A DNA stretch of 64,000 nt from Hyaloperonospora brassicae (GCA_947650285.1 CANTFL010000969.1:1-64000), one strand, 5' to 3'. Positions 1-10,897 are shown, numbered from the stretch's first letter. Translations and numbers: made by a program. The notes: generated from the letters alone by a model not told the origin.

Positions 1-430
1 AAGTGCATGAGAGTGGCAAGTGCCCTTAGAAAAAAGTTTTACAATCTGATGCGCCAATGGTATGCTCCTATAAATCACGCAGGAATGTTTCTGTCCGAGG
101 CGGAGGATGATTGTTAAACTAGGACGCTTGCCAGGATGGAATCTGGTACGAGCCGAGCGTTTTAGGCTCTGCACATATGCATTCGTTGAGAAAAAAGTGA
201 AGGATCAAGAAGTTAACGATTAGGCCGAGCCGATCGCTAATATGCGTATTGATTCAACTTGTATTTCGGCCATGTCAATTGTGCAACAAATAATGAATAC
301 ACTCAATCAGCCGTGAAGATGGAGCTCGATCTCGCATTTAGGGAATACCGTGGATAGTAGAAATACCACACCCCTTGAAAGTGGTTTAAGCAGGCCAAAG
401 CGGTTGGCAAGATCAATAATGAGAAGGTCA
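1..430 (+). pseudogene. Gag C-terminal remnant (A-type gypsy)
   Basis: The window opens inside gag, at the end of a nucleocapsid-like segment. Frame 1 reads KKFYNLMRQWYAPINHAGMF and stops at 115-117. A comparable segment follows the CCHC zinc knuckle in the older copy D at about 39.9 kb. Downstream, near 350-430, a shifted frame reads KWFKQAKAVGKINNEKVTML, which leads directly into the protease. The element E copy of this stretch (49964-50374, minus) is better preserved. Several stops interrupt the frame, so no protein is expected. Gag would build the cytoplasmic virus-like particle and bind element RNA. Confidence 0.6.
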
Positions 431-432
431 CT

Positions 433-790
433 ATGTTGTTTGATCCGGTGCTAAAGTGTCAATCGTCGACACCACCTTTGCTCGTAGGTAGGGTGCATGA
501 TCGACGAAAGCCAGACTCAAGAATGTGTCGGCATAGGGGAAACGCATACATGACAATGGGGCGAACGAAGATCAAGATTATATTGGACGGCTCAAGTGTG
601 TTTTCTTCGACGTATGGGTCGTGACCAAGTCGGTCAAGAGGCTACACTGGGTCTGGAATCCATGGTTCCGGCGGAATTTTGTTTGGATTTAGCGGACTGA
701 ACGCTATGTCTACCTGATGATGTCCGTATTGGTCTAGCGGGGCGTAAGCCACCATCAAAGTTGAATATCTAATCGATTAACCTAAATGAT
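433..790 (+). pseudogene. Retropepsin-like protease remnant (A-type gypsy)
   Basis: The reading frame at 433-624 starts MLFD and contains MGRTKIKIILDGSSV, the beta-strand region after the active site in this family. The expected catalytic Asp-Ser-Gly is degraded to Asp-Pro-Val. A frameshift near 610 moves the remainder (VGDQVGQEATLG, then a Val-Pro-Ala-Gly-Ile segment) into other frames. Pol protease normally cleaves Gag-Pol within the particle; this copy cannot be functional. Element E carries a parallel decayed copy near 49.6-50.0 kb (minus). Confidence 0.5.
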
Positions 791-796
791 CAACTC

Positions 797-2060
797 GTGG
801 TGATACCGGAAGGCAAAGCAACACAAGTGAGGATAGGTATCGCGCCACCAAGAGCTAAATTGTTTGTAAGACGAGACATAAAGTGGGAGCCATCTGTGCC
901 TACCGGGCCTGGAAGATTCAAATATCTACAGCCCACAAAACTATGTGATCGCGAGATGTCTTTACGCTGGGAAACTTCATTAGGGCTGTGGGTGGTAGCG
1001 GACACGATACCCCGATCGCAGGGGTACGTATCTATGGGGTCGCGACGTTTTAAACGAGTGGCAGACATTAGCGTTCGAGGCCACAACTGATCGAGAAGAA
1101 GTCTCTCCCGCAACGTATAAGGGGCCATTGGTTGATTAGTGATCATATCCTGCACCGAGAAAGATTTTAAAACTCCAAGAAGTGAAGACAGAAGAATAGC
1201 CGAACGACTGCAGTGCTGACAACTTACAACCTGATCAAACGAGATCGACGAGGATTTGATGCACTACATAGACGAGAGTGAAAGCAATTATCGCGCTATG
1301 AAGAGAGATCAAAGAGAAATCAAGGTTATTGTGACGGAACAGACAAACGACGAGACGCAAGACGATGAGCGTGTGCAAACCATGTCATAGGAATTTAGCA
1401 GAGTGGTGAAGATGACCGTGACAGGGAGGATCGATTTCGAGGAGCCTGATGGGGGGCATAGAAAATCTATCCATCAGCCAGACGCGATCAATACCATGGA
1501 TGGTGATTGATCAAAACATTTCCGAAATTTGTCTGACGAGATCGCGAGGGACACAGAAGAGCATTGTTTGCAGCCCGAGGAAGCTGCTTATCTACCAACG
1601 AAAGTTTATTCCTCGATCTCTACGACCCCAGGGTGCAGAAGGTGCAATCAGTCACAATATAAGCATGAGGAGTAAAACTTCGAAGTTAAGAAGGTCGACG
1701 CGAAAGATATCGGGCGAGGTATCAGCGATTTGCTGCAACGAGAATCCCGCTGTCTGGCAGACGGGAGTGCGATCAAAGATTGTTATTTAATGGAAACGTC
1801 CGATCGACTGGTGGAATTGACAAGCGTCGGAGTGATCGGTGAGGAAAGGACGGGGGCAGAACCGCCTTCCGCGTCGACGTATCGTAATGAAAGTGGAGAG
1901 AAGTATGCTGAGGATGTCGATCAGCACATGGCGATCCTACCAAAATTTGTTACACCTACGGCCAAGATATCTTAAGACGACATTCAAGTGGGCGACCCAG
2001 GAGAGCCACTGTCAAGTAATCAATAGAAGTTGCGACAACTAATATGGGTGAATCGCCATC
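797..2060 (+). pseudogene. Protease-RT spacer of pol (A-type gypsy)
   Basis: An open stretch at 797-1090 reads VIPEGKATQVRIGIAPPRAK, followed by a segment ending in VADTIPRSQGYVSMGSRR. The same segment begins in decayed form downstream of the protease in element E. From about 1100 to 2060 the linker is acidic and poorly conserved, with recognisable pieces such as EDVDQHMAILPK near 1910-1945 that recur in element E (VEDLDRHMAVL at about 48.66 kb). It has no known catalytic motif. Multiple stops break it. Confidence 0.5.
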
Positions 2061-3118
2061 TGCTAATCAGCAAAGGTAATGCTCTACCCCCTGCGACTCG
2101 TGGAGCGGTCTGTGATATTGATGTCGAAGGCGCTAACCCGATCGCACAGAGGGTGCGACTGGTCGCTCCCAAATTTCGCAAGAAGCTAGCTGATTTGATT
2201 AAGGGACTATTGACAGCGCAGATAATTCGCCCGTCCACTTCTCCGGGGCCATCACTGATCGTGTTGATCATACATAATAATAAGGAAGATATTCGATTAT
2301 GCATCGACTAAAGACGAGTGAAACATCTGACGAGATTAATGATTCACCCCATGTTTTTGATCAGAGATTTGCTGCAGGATATGGAGAAAGCCAGGTGGTA
2401 CTGTTTCTTAGACATGACAAGTAGTTTTTGGGTGGTGGTGATGACGGAGCGAGCCTGAGACTTTTCGGCGTTTACAACACCATCAGGCCTGTTTGAATGC
2501 CTAAGGATGCCGTTTAACATGAAGAACGAACCGCAGATTTACCAACGACTGATCGATAATGCGTTATGTAGATATTTGAAAATTGGTACACGTCCAACTA
2601 CAATCACTTTGTGATCATCAGATCTTATCGATGTGTACCGACGGGTAATTTGATTCTGACATGAAGACGTCGGTCCTTGGTCGAAGGTCATACATCGACG
2701 ATACACTAATACCGGCCCCGTCGTTGGAACCTCTCTACCGCAAAGTGGACAGATTGTTGAACGTGTGTAATGAATGAAAATTTATCAATCTGCCTGGCTA
2801 AGAGCTTCTAGGGACTACGCAAGGTAGACTTGCTGGGTCACCAAGTGTCTTTGGCTGGAGAATTAGCGGACTCAAAGGATCGAGGATCATTGGTCAACAC
2901 GCCATTTCATCGCTCCTTATGGTCTATGCAATCGTTTCTAGAGAGCCTCAACTATTGCAGTCGATTCATCGAAGGCTTTTCAGTGTACTCCTCAGTACTG
3001 CACGAATCTCGAGAAGCCGATTTTCATGAGATTTGTCGAGCGTATGACTACCCAAAGACAGTGGGAGTTGCGGGGCAAAATCGGCTGTGTCATTTTGCTC
3101 ATAAAAGCGATCTGAAAT
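2060..3118 (+). pseudogene. Reverse transcriptase remnant with intact YIDD (A-type gypsy)
   Basis: The N-terminal fingers read GNALPPATRGAVCDIDVEGA and later RVRLVAPKFRKKLADLIKGL, up to IRLCID near 2310. Later frames hold FLDMTSSFWVV, with the first catalytic Asp at about 2411-2413, and Tyr-Ile-Asp-Asp at 2691-2702, the polymerase active site. The thumb region (LLGHQVSLAGE) is at about 2830-2870. RT copies element RNA to DNA in the particle. The active-site residues survive but the frame is broken by stops, for example after IRLCID, and by frameshifts. Copies D (about 41.6 kb) and E (about 48.5 kb) preserve parts of the same domain. Confidence 0.8.
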
Positions 3119-3131
3119 GACGTCTAAAACC

Positions 3132-3210
3132 TGGAGATGATCAGAAATTACAGTAATTGCTGGGGGCGATCAGAAATCACACCCAATTGCTGGGAGCGAT
3201 CATAATCCGG
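3132..3210 (+). repeat. Short tandem repeat, about 30-bp unit, inside pol
   Basis: About two and a half units of 29-30 bp start at 3132, 3161 and 3191, each built on a GATCAGAAAT-like core followed by an AATTGCTGGG-like tail. It lies between the RT thumb and RNase H of the A-type element and probably reflects local slippage after decay. Confidence 0.55.
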
Positions 3211-3229
3211 AAGGCAGGAGGCGTTATGA

Positions 3230-4335
3230 GAAAGCAACGATCGCGTTTACTTTCTTGAAACAGAAGATAGCGACTACACCCATTTTGAAACACTTTTACC
3301 CGGATCGAACGCCAGTGATTTTGGTGTACGCCAGCAAGTGGGCTGTATCAGCGGTATTGCTGCAGAAATACGAGGAGGCGTACTGTCCGGTCACTTTTTT
3401 AAACCGTACGCTGAAGCCCAACGAAGATAATTATGACATGGTGGAGAATGAGGTACTAGCATTGCTAAGGATGCTATATATGCTATACCATGCTGATGTC
3501 TCGTAAGATCACCGTGCTGACGCGTTATTCAACCTTAGCCTGGTTGCTCCAAATTTCCGGTCTCAAGGGGAGATTGGTATGATGGGCCGCATTGATATCA
3601 AACTGGACACTGGAGATCCGGTGATGTGAGAAGGTTGAATATGATATACTGATTACTCTGGCAGCGAGTATAACTCCTCTACAGGAAGTGGATGAGATGT
3701 TGATCGCGATTGCGCAAAGGAAACAACCATGGCAATCGATTAGTATGCCTCCACCTACGGTCGAAGAGGAAGAAAATCTATGGGTGGCTATTTTATATAG
3801 CCTGATAGAGTGAAGAGATAGTGTGGAGCTTGCAGCGCGATCGTACGGATATTACCAGGTTGAAAGGTTGTGGCTGCCGCGTCTGAGATCGTCCCTGATC
3901 TAACTGTCAACGAAGCAGAGTATAGAGGACTATTTTTAGTGTTTTTAAGTTTCGACTGACCAGATCAGAAGACGGGTAATCATATGTGGAGATTCAAATT
4001 TAGTAATCAGGTAAATGCGTGAAGAGATCGATTGCAAGGCGCAGGTCTACAACTACTGAGACAAAAAGCGATGGAGAAACTCCGATCGTGGCCCAAACCG
4101 AATTTCTTACATGTGAAACGCGATTGGAACACAAGCGTCGATCGATTCGCAAGTGAAGCTCTGCAAAAAGAAAAAGGTGGGATATTGATGGATGACCAAG
4201 ATCGCCAAGATATAGTGGCTCTTAATCGGCTAGATGAGTTACTGTTACCCCGCAAGACAAATCAGAGAGTGCGAGTAGCTGCGATTACCCGTACTGCCAC
4301 TCGACGACGCCATTCGCCACAAATTGTTTAAGAGG
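3230..4335 (+). pseudogene. RNase H and connection region remnant (A-type gypsy)
   Basis: The frame at 3255-3506 reads KQKIATTPILKHFYPDRTPV and then VYASKWAVSAVLLQ, where VYA-S-K replaces the usual VYDASDWA, so the first catalytic Asp is lost. It continues with CPVTFLNRTLKPNEDNYDMV and ENEVLALL; that Glu is the conserved RNase H acidic residue. A later frame, 4032-4331, covers a second basic segment (LRSWPKPNFLHVKRDWNTSV) before integrase. RNase H removes RNA from RNA-DNA hybrids. Stops between the pieces make this a pseudogene. Confidence 0.65.
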
Positions 4336-4439
4336 AAATCGTACAACAGATACGAATCGAACGGATCAAACAATCGCAGGATGAAGAGGATTGAATCATT
4401 AACTTGAAGATCTATTTGACTGAAAACGTATCTACGATT

Positions 4440-5515
4440 GCATCAGCGGATGATATTCATGTGCCTTGATCGCGCCGGACTATGAGGTCGATCAGGACGA
4501 GTTGTTGCTCTTTTGTCCCAGATCGGCTACAAAGTCAGACGATCGCGTAGAGCTGGGCTGGATGGTGATCCCAGCGCTATTGCAGCAGGAATATTTCATC
4601 ATTCTCATACCATATTGGAGGGCGGCTATTAGGGTATTAATCGAACATACCAGATGATCAGGGAGAAATTTCACCGATATGATTTGTATAGAAGTGTGCA
4701 ATGTTATGTGGAGGAGTGTGAGGATTGAGAGACAGTTAAAGGCCGCCCCTGCAATCGAAGTGGCTCGCCGGGCAACATACAAAAAACCTACCTTTTTTAG
4801 ATTCTGGCGAGGGATAATATCTTTTTTTGCCGCGATGGTTTATAGGGAACACATAGTTGTTGATCTAGGTTGACCTGTTCTCTGATTATGTGGTTGTGAA
4901 GGCGAGTGCATCGTGAACCGCACAAACAATCGCGGAAATAACGAAGAATGTGTATTTAGAAGGTTTGGTGCAAGTGAAGCAATTCGTCAGATCGAGGGCC
5001 AGGATTGATGTCTGATTTCTTTCGGGCGTTTAATCGGATCGTGGGCCAGAAACAACCAGCTACTATGGCTTATATACTACAAGCAAATGGCACAGCAGAG
5101 CGCATGGTACAGACGTTAACTAAAGCGATCTGGATGTATGGGTCGGACGAGTACCAGGAAGATTGGATTGAATATGCCGAACGATCGCCAAACCGCGATC
5201 AACGCCGCACATGATCGATTTTGCGGTGACACCTAATTTTATTTGAGCCACGGTTGGGACCCCCGATCATCCTTGGAAGCCACGCTACCTCTAGGGAGTA
5301 CTGCGTCGCGATATTGAGATCCACGACGATGGCGGTTGACATACAACGCCATTATCAACGATCGAGAGCGACGGTGAACAGTCGACTGACGGAAGCAATT
5401 CAAGGTTGCGCTGATCAGCAAGATCAGGATCGCGATCTGCTGATACATACATCGGATCGCAAGTCTGACTATTTTTGGATCGCGTCAAGGAAAGGTACGC
5501 TAGGAAACTAGCACA
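4440..5515 (+). pseudogene. Integrase remnant (A-type gypsy)
   Basis: Pieces appear in the expected order: an N-terminal segment (DQDELLLFCPRSATKSDDRV), the zinc-binding region near 4620-4760, then core fragments. The core reads MSDFFRAFNRIVGQKQPATM and QANGTAERMVQTLTKAI; the Glu of NGTAER is the third catalytic residue. The strand with the second catalytic Asp is degraded. The following region (about 5260-5510) leads to the chromodomain. Integrase would insert the cDNA into chromatin. Several frameshifts are present. Confidence 0.7.
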
Positions 5516-5529
5516 TATGTGGCACGGTC

Positions 5530-5977
5530 CATTCCGAGTGATCGATAAGTGCGGGGATTACGCTGTGGGTTTGAAATAGCATGTACGCCCTACCAAGTAT
5601 CCCCAGTGGTTCACGTGTCAAAGCTAAAAATAGAACGACTGTTTTCATATCGAACGATGGAACAACTGATAATAAGCAAAGCAGATCGAGTTATTTTTAA
5701 CGAACCTTTATATCCAGAATGCAATTGGGTAGGCCATCTGGCAGAAGACGAGTTCGAAGTCGAGAGAATAACGAACACGCGATCAGGTCGGCAAACTAGT
5801 AATGGCAGGGTTCACCGACAACTTAGAGTCTATTGGAAAGGATAAGGTGATTCGTCGTGGGTGGACGAAGCTGACTTAAACTGTAGAGAATTGATACAAG
5901 TAAAAGACCGTAATCATGTGCAGAAAAATCAGTTTGAAGTGATGCAGTCGCATGAAGAGCGGGATGCGGGTAAGTAA
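5530..5977 (+). pseudogene. Integrase C-terminus and chromodomain (A-type gypsy)
   Basis: The frame at 5549-5845 contains YQVSPVVHVSKLKIERLF, the integrase C-terminal signature before a chromodomain. The chromodomain follows: FEVERITNTRSGRQ, then VHRQLRVYWKG, a stop, and SWVDEADLNCREL. Chromodomains on integrase are typical of chromoviruses and target insertion to marked chromatin. Pol ends at the TAA at 5975-5977 after VMQSHEERDAGK. The tail is also recognisable in copy D at about 46.43-46.53 kb. Confidence 0.75.
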
Positions 5978-6299
5978 GGGTCAGGTCATTGACTCGAGGT
6001 AACGTACAGGAAGGCTGTATGAGGAGGTGAAAAGTCAGTGGTTGCTGTGAGTAGGCAATCGAAGGTTTACCGACGTGATCTCGCAGGTAAAGATCTAGCA
6101 GTATTAATGATCGCCAGTGATCAGCATCGGTGAACCTGATCGCGGTGATTAGATCAGTGGATCTTTGATCGCGAGCGATCTGGATGAAGGGTGACCTGAC
6201 CGAGCATGGTTAAAGAGAAGAAGAAGCATATAGATAATTCAAACAATGAATCAAGAGGTTTAAAACAAAAGAGAAAATTCATATTGAACAAAGAGAATG
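5978..6299. other. GATC-rich non-coding interval after pol
   Basis: No reading frame is supported here. From about 6070 to 6200 the sequence is crowded with GATCGC and GATCAG words, resembling the tandem array at 9.29-9.76 kb but without a regular period. It separates the end of pol from the end of the converging minus-strand coding region. Confidence 0.4.
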
Positions 6300-9074
6300 A
6301 CAACTCTAGGACAATCATCAAGGGAAAAATTTGACAGAGATATGGGTAATCATAAATCCCGGATGTTTTACAATCGCGGACCGATATTGGTTATGCCACA
6401 GCTCGGCCAAGTTAGCTTTTGACAAGGCAGTGATCAAGTTTGGAATCTTCATCGTCTTATATCCTAGACCAGGGCGCCGCAATCATATTTCTGAAGAGGC
6501 CGGGAAGTGTAAAAAGAAGGGGTCCAACATACTGTACAAGTCGCAATGTCTGTTCATCATCCGTTGAAGGATAAAGCGGAGGATAGTTTTCCAACGAGGT
6601 TCCGATCGCGATCGCCGTTGCCGGAGCTCTTCACAAAAGACGGTCAATCCTGGATCTGCCTGGAGCTGCCGCCTGAAGATGAGGAGAATGTATGTTTATT
6701 CCCATAGCGCCTGTCGATGACGATCGCGCGATACGATTCCACCAGCTCCTTGAACCACCCAGTCACTGGAAAAGAGATCAGCTCGATCGGCTGATCGATA
6801 ATTTTTCATGGTTCTTGGCTGTAGAGAGACGTGATCTTCGCAGAATAAATCAACTGGGGAGCCCATTGATCGGCCTGGAGTGCCGACGGCCTCGATGCCT
6901 TCTACACCGGGAACGGAAAGAATTTCGGCTTGGGAAAAAGGTTTGACCATGAACTCCACTTCCATCTCAGCGACACCGGTATAGCAGACTCGACGCGACG
7001 ACCAGGGGATTACTTGAAAAGTTGACCGGGAAACACGACAGCTGTACCCAGTGACCCACTGATCGCGAGGTACACGAGTGGCTGGCAGCGCGATGTATTG
7101 GCCGGGAAATAACATATTGTTCACGTCCTCGCGATCATCACTGGGCATGCTGAGACTGCCAGACGAATCGCTCGACGGGTCGACCAGAAGATCGATTTTG
7201 GATACCTTTGATTTCTTGGGACTCGTCGATAAAGCCGGAGAAGAAGATCGTGAGTTGGTGCTGTATTCTTCAATGACGATCGTGGATGCAGATCGATCAA
7301 GTTTGGAGGATTTAGCAGAAATCGAAGCTCGTCTACGGGAAGGAGATAGCGAACAAGATAGCGCGGCGCGGGCGGCATCCCCCATAGATCTAGATGAATC
7401 GCTCAAGTGTTATGACGAAGAAAACCAATTGGCCGGATTCACTCAACTTTCCATCTCTTCTTGCGACGTCTTCATAGAGATCATTGGATCCCCCTGACCG
7501 GGGGAGGATTAGCAGGGTTCTTTGGTAATGCCCCGGGTGAACGCTCGGACGATACCGATCGCTTACATTTAAAAGATTGCGTTGACCCAGCTGACTTTCC
7601 GTGAGAAGGCAATCGTGCGGGGCCGCTACCATTGCGGATGCAGCAGAATTGGGAGGATCGACCGCTCGCAACGACTCATCGGATTGTGCGGAAATTTTCG
7701 CCGAAGCCGACCTAGCTGATCACGTGGGCAAGGTCGATCGCGGGACATAGTGGACTTGGTTGGCTTTGTACGCGACGCAGGCTTGCCCGATTGCTGGATC
7801 TTTTCCCGTGACTTAATACATTCGTCTGCACCGTATCAGCTGATCGCGTAAATGGCGATGATCGCGTAGGCCCAGCAGAAAACTCTGAGCGGGCAGATCG
7901 CGTCGAAGTCCTGGTCGGGGTCGGAGGAGAGTAGTATCCAGAAACCTGAGAACGCTTGGACGGGAGACCATGGTTACTTTCGCTCCGGTGACGATTGCTG
8001 TCCGAAGAAGCTGGAACTAACGCTGTAGCAATCGGACGTCCAGATGCCACCTGAGCCAGATGAGCCCGAAGTTTATCACGATCAGCTACAGCGAGATCAC
8101 GATCGGCGATCGCGACATCACGAGCATTTTCCCGGTCCTATATCTTACGTTAAAGACACGCCTTTTTAGAGTGGAAATCCGCCATCACCTTGCGCAGTCG
8201 ATCCAGCTCGCACTTTTAATACCGTGATCACCGCGCTATGTTGATCACGCAGCGTAGAAAATAACGTGAATTGTTTCTTGAGATTGTCTGTCTTCTGCTG
8301 ATCGCGAGCAGAGGCTCCATGGTATTCATTCGCGTCGGCGTCCCGAAGAACCCGGATCGACTCGAGCTGCGAAATCTGGGATTTTAACTTTGGTTAATCG
8401 AGCTGATCTCTTGCCGATACTACTTCTCAAGAGACGCAAGAACCGCAGTCTGGTCACGCAGGCTCTGTTCTGGTTCAGTCAAGACAGCTTCGGACAGGGA
8501 GGTCTCTAAGCGCTCAATACCGTTTTCCAAGTCGTGAATCCTCGCCACCCGATCCTCCTTTTTGTCTAAGATGCCTTCGTATTCGTTGTTGCGCTGACGA
8601 GTCTTCTGAGAAGAGGAGAACAAATGATCGAAGCAATGCTTGACGTATCCACGAAACTGGATCCCAAATTCATGCAACTTGTTTTCCTCCTGCTCCAGGC
8701 GATCCCCTTGGTGCTTCTCTTCTTTCAGGGCATCTAAAAGGGATCCGTAACTCCTCACGATCTCCTCGTAGCTCTCCAAGTATCCGTAATAAGTGAGGAA
8801 TATGCCGGCCATTGTCGGTCGATCAACGTACGCAGCGGTCGTCACTTTGGTACTGGGAAGAAGCGGGTACGACCCGGCGTAACACTCATTGGGATCGCGG
8901 ACGTGCGTCACCTGACCAAGACCAAGAGACGACTCCCACGAATTGGAAGAAGAAGAGGTGCCAGAAGTTTTTGTCGTCGATATGGCGTAATGTAACACGA
9001 GGGATTGACCAAGCGAAAAGACAAGTGCGCAGTCAGATCGACACTGTGTGGCGACAAACGGCGCAGGGGACGAA
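6300..9074 (-). pseudogene. Antisense coiled-coil gene remnant in A-type element
   Basis: Read on the minus strand this is one long decayed coding region of roughly 900 codons. The best pieces are 8998-8420 (192 codons), 8050-7712, 7671-7390 and 7406-6696 (236 codons). The first and second share a frame. It begins Ser-rich (TSSSSNSWESSLG), then PTMAGIFLTYYGYLESYEE, then charged heptad-like segments (DALKEEKHQGDRLEQEENKL; later ADRDLAVADRDKLRAH) typical of coiled coil. The last part is Ser/Pro-rich, then globular. I do not recognise a function. The LTR orientation and purine tract at 9061-9074 place it antisense to pol; if that is wrong it is the gag of an inverted element. No in-frame ATG remains at its 5' end. 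Confidence 0.5.
9061..9074 (+). other. Polypurine tract before 3' LTR (A-type)
   Basis: The sequence GCAGGGGACGAA sits directly before the TGTGGT start of the LTR. A purine run here is what primes plus-strand DNA synthesis in LTR elements, and it supports a plus-strand element. Read on the minus strand, the same site offers no TGG-initial primer binding site. Confidence 0.5.
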
Positions 9075-10505
9075 TGTGGTGAAGCGACTTTTGAAATTTG
9101 CTATAGAGGAACTGATCGCATTCCCGTTATTTCCAAGCCAGGTAACGGCTAGCGGCCCGGTCTCCCATCTGGTCTGATCGCGTCCATTGGACAGTCAGAC
9201 TAAAATGGATACCAGATCGGGCAGGTTGGGACCAGCGATCCTGGATCAAGGCATGAGGCGGAAGATAATGTTGGCGATCAGTCGATCAAGAAGGGAACCG
9301 CGATCAGCAAGGCAATCGCGATCAAGGAGGCAATCGAGATCGTGATTAGTGATCGAGATCGTGACCACTGATCAGGTACACGATCGAGAATAGGTGTATG
9401 ATCGAGATCAGGTTGGTGTGGAGCACACCATGTGATTCGCGATCAACAAGGCGATCACGATCAAAAAGCGATCGAGATCGTGATCAGGGATCAGCGATCA
9501 TTGATCACGTAGGTGATCGCGATCAAGTTGGTGTGGAGCACACCATGTGATCTGCGATCAGCAAGGTGATCACGACCAGGAAGCGATCGATATCGTGATC
9601 AGAGATCAGGTAGGTGATCGCGATCGTGATCATTGATCAGGTAGTTGATCGCGATATGCAAGTCTATCACGATCAGGATGCGATCGATATCGTGACCAGA
9701 GATCAAGTATGTGATTGCGATCAGATAAGTATACCAGGTGTGGGCCACGCAAGTACAAGATCGCTACCGTCTAGAGAGAGCGACATGTGACAAACGATGT
9801 CCAAGACATGGGGATAGGGATAGGGTTGGTGGATTTGATCGGTTAACGTTAAAATAGATTTTAAGTTGCTTCAAAGTACACGTGTCTACCTCTACTCCGG
9901 GTGGATCATTGGCCACCCGACATCAAGGAAAGGTTTACATACTTTAATCAAGTGATATCCCTGGATTGTTTGTCCAGGGATCAAGATCTTTAAACAACAC
10001 CCCAACTGCGACTGGACGCAGGAAACCCTTTGTGGTTGAGGACCCAAGATCGCGAGACGGCTCAAGTGGTCACAGGGCTCGCGAATCAGGGTCTACATTT
10101 GGACAAGGCGATCTGTTACAGATCAGGTTGAATCATATCGAGCACCCCACAAGCATACAAGTGATCGCATGATGAATTCCACGTGGTCACACCGACCCCG
10201 ATCGTGTTGTGAAGATTTCCACACCGTGATCGACCCTCGACCCCATCGCAAACACGATCAAGTTTTTCATTGGCACGAGTCTACCTGGAAGAGTGCTACC
10301 CGCCCCACGGAAAGGTACACAAGGTGAGGAAGGCAATCAAGAACACGAATCGGAGTTACCCCACCGTTAGTCGGTCGTCCGGGCACCATTGGAGAGTCAG
10401 GATCGACTCCTCAAAAGAGAGAGATTTATGCCGTGTGACCCCTCAGACATCCCGGGGGTGATCTGCGAGTACCGGGGCTCGGTTTGAACTCGCCAGGGGC
10501 CCACA
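9075..10505 (+). repeat. A-type 3' LTR
   Basis: The left end, TGTGGTGAAGCGACTTTTGA, aligns with TGTGGTAAAGTCACTAATCG, the left end of the solo LTR at 28202. The right end is less sure; I place it at the CCACA at 10501-10505, where a SINE-like block begins. An internal segment (GGTACACAAGGTGAGGAAGGC at about 10.31 kb) resembles GGTACACAAGGCGAGCACAAGG near 30.05 kb in the solo LTR, in the same orientation. The LTR contains the GATC tandem array. It has open frames (for example 9966-10172 and 10270-10461) but nothing recognisable as protein. Confidence 0.5.
9290..9760 (+). repeat. GATC-rich tandem array, about 115-bp unit
   Basis: The phrase TTGGTGTGGAGCACACCATG occurs at 9413 and again at 9528, a period of 115 bp, and the flanking GATCGCGATC, GATCAGGTAG and GATCGAGATC words repeat with it. 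A third, diverged unit follows to about 9760. It lies within the LTR. Within each unit GGAGCACACC is flanked by GATC words that can pair. Confidence 0.7.
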
Positions 10506-10745
10506 CCTCTCATTATACTATGGGGATTTTCGGCTACTAGGGCCTCCAGCCCACTTAACTAACACACACTTCGGTGCGGGTTGGCAGGGCGGCCACCTAT
10601 TGGGTGGATGCTCGTCATACTTTATTAGCCTATCTCTGGCGCCCTATAATCGAACCTTCCTCCAGGATATCATTCAGGTACCTCGCGGTCCCAGCTCCAG
10701 TGGTCTACCGCTCGACCACTGGGGTCGGTCAACCCCTTCAAAAGA
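10506..10745 (-). repeat. tRNA-derived SINE-like repeat, copy 1
   Basis: A second copy of this block lies at 59538-59760. Shared features include GGTTGGCAGGGCGGCCACC against GGTTGGTAGGGCGGTCACC, then TATCTCTGGCGCC against TATCTCCGGCGCC. On the minus strand it holds an A-box-like TGGTCGAGCGG (10708-10718) and a B-box-like GGTTCGATTATAG (10644-10656), the internal Pol III promoter of tRNA genes and SINEs. The spacing and the lack of a cloverleaf argue against a working tRNA. SINEs are reported from Phytophthora; family assignment needs alignment. Confidence 0.45.
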
Positions 10746-10897
10746 GCGATCACCACTCCACCACATACCTATTCCAACCAAGGCTGACCGGCTTGAAGTT
10801 GTGCTCAGCATTTTGAGCGATGCTAACAGCTTTCTCAAACGGAGAGGGATAGACCCGAAACACCTCGGTCCTGGCAACGCCATTATCATTGAATTTT
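10746..10897 (+). other. Unrecognised open stretch at junction
   Basis: A plus-strand frame open from 10600 to 10899 ends here (for example KADRLEVVLSILSDANSFLK, then GPGNAIIIEF). Its upstream half crosses the SINE-like block, so it is not a simple gene. It abuts the truncated gag at 10898. It may be a fragment of an unrelated coding sequence. Confidence 0.25.

Larger units (their letters stand above)
1..10505 (+). mobile_element. A-type Ty3/gypsy chromodomain retroelement, 5' part outside window
   Basis: The order of decayed domains on the plus strand is gag tail, protease, reverse transcriptase, RNase H, integrase and chromodomain, which is the Ty3/gypsy (Metaviridae) order. Pol ends with a TAA at 5975-5977. 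About 3.1 kb later a purine-rich tract abuts an LTR that starts TGTGGTGAAG at 9075, and the interval between carries minus-strand coding sequence. The LTR start matches the left end of the solo LTR at 28202, which supports plus orientation. Many stops and frameshifts make it inactive. That pol and the 9.1-kb LTR belong to one insertion is inference; a nested inverted element is the alternative. GATC is strikingly frequent throughout. Confidence 0.6.

Noticed and set aside
6300..9074. Reading the minus-strand block as the gag of a separate inverted element with its 5' LTR at 9075
   Set aside because: The LTR start TGTGGTGAAG reads on the plus strand like the solo LTR, a purine tract precedes it, and no TGG primer site is found on the minus strand. 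Kept as an alternative, not the main call.
9290..9760. CRISPR-like array
   Set aside because: Units are long, diverged and contiguous with no constant repeat and unique spacers; the context is a eukaryotic LTR.
10640..10720. Functional tRNA gene
   Set aside because: A- and B-box-like words are present but no cloverleaf with a consistent acceptor and anticodon stem could be folded by eye.
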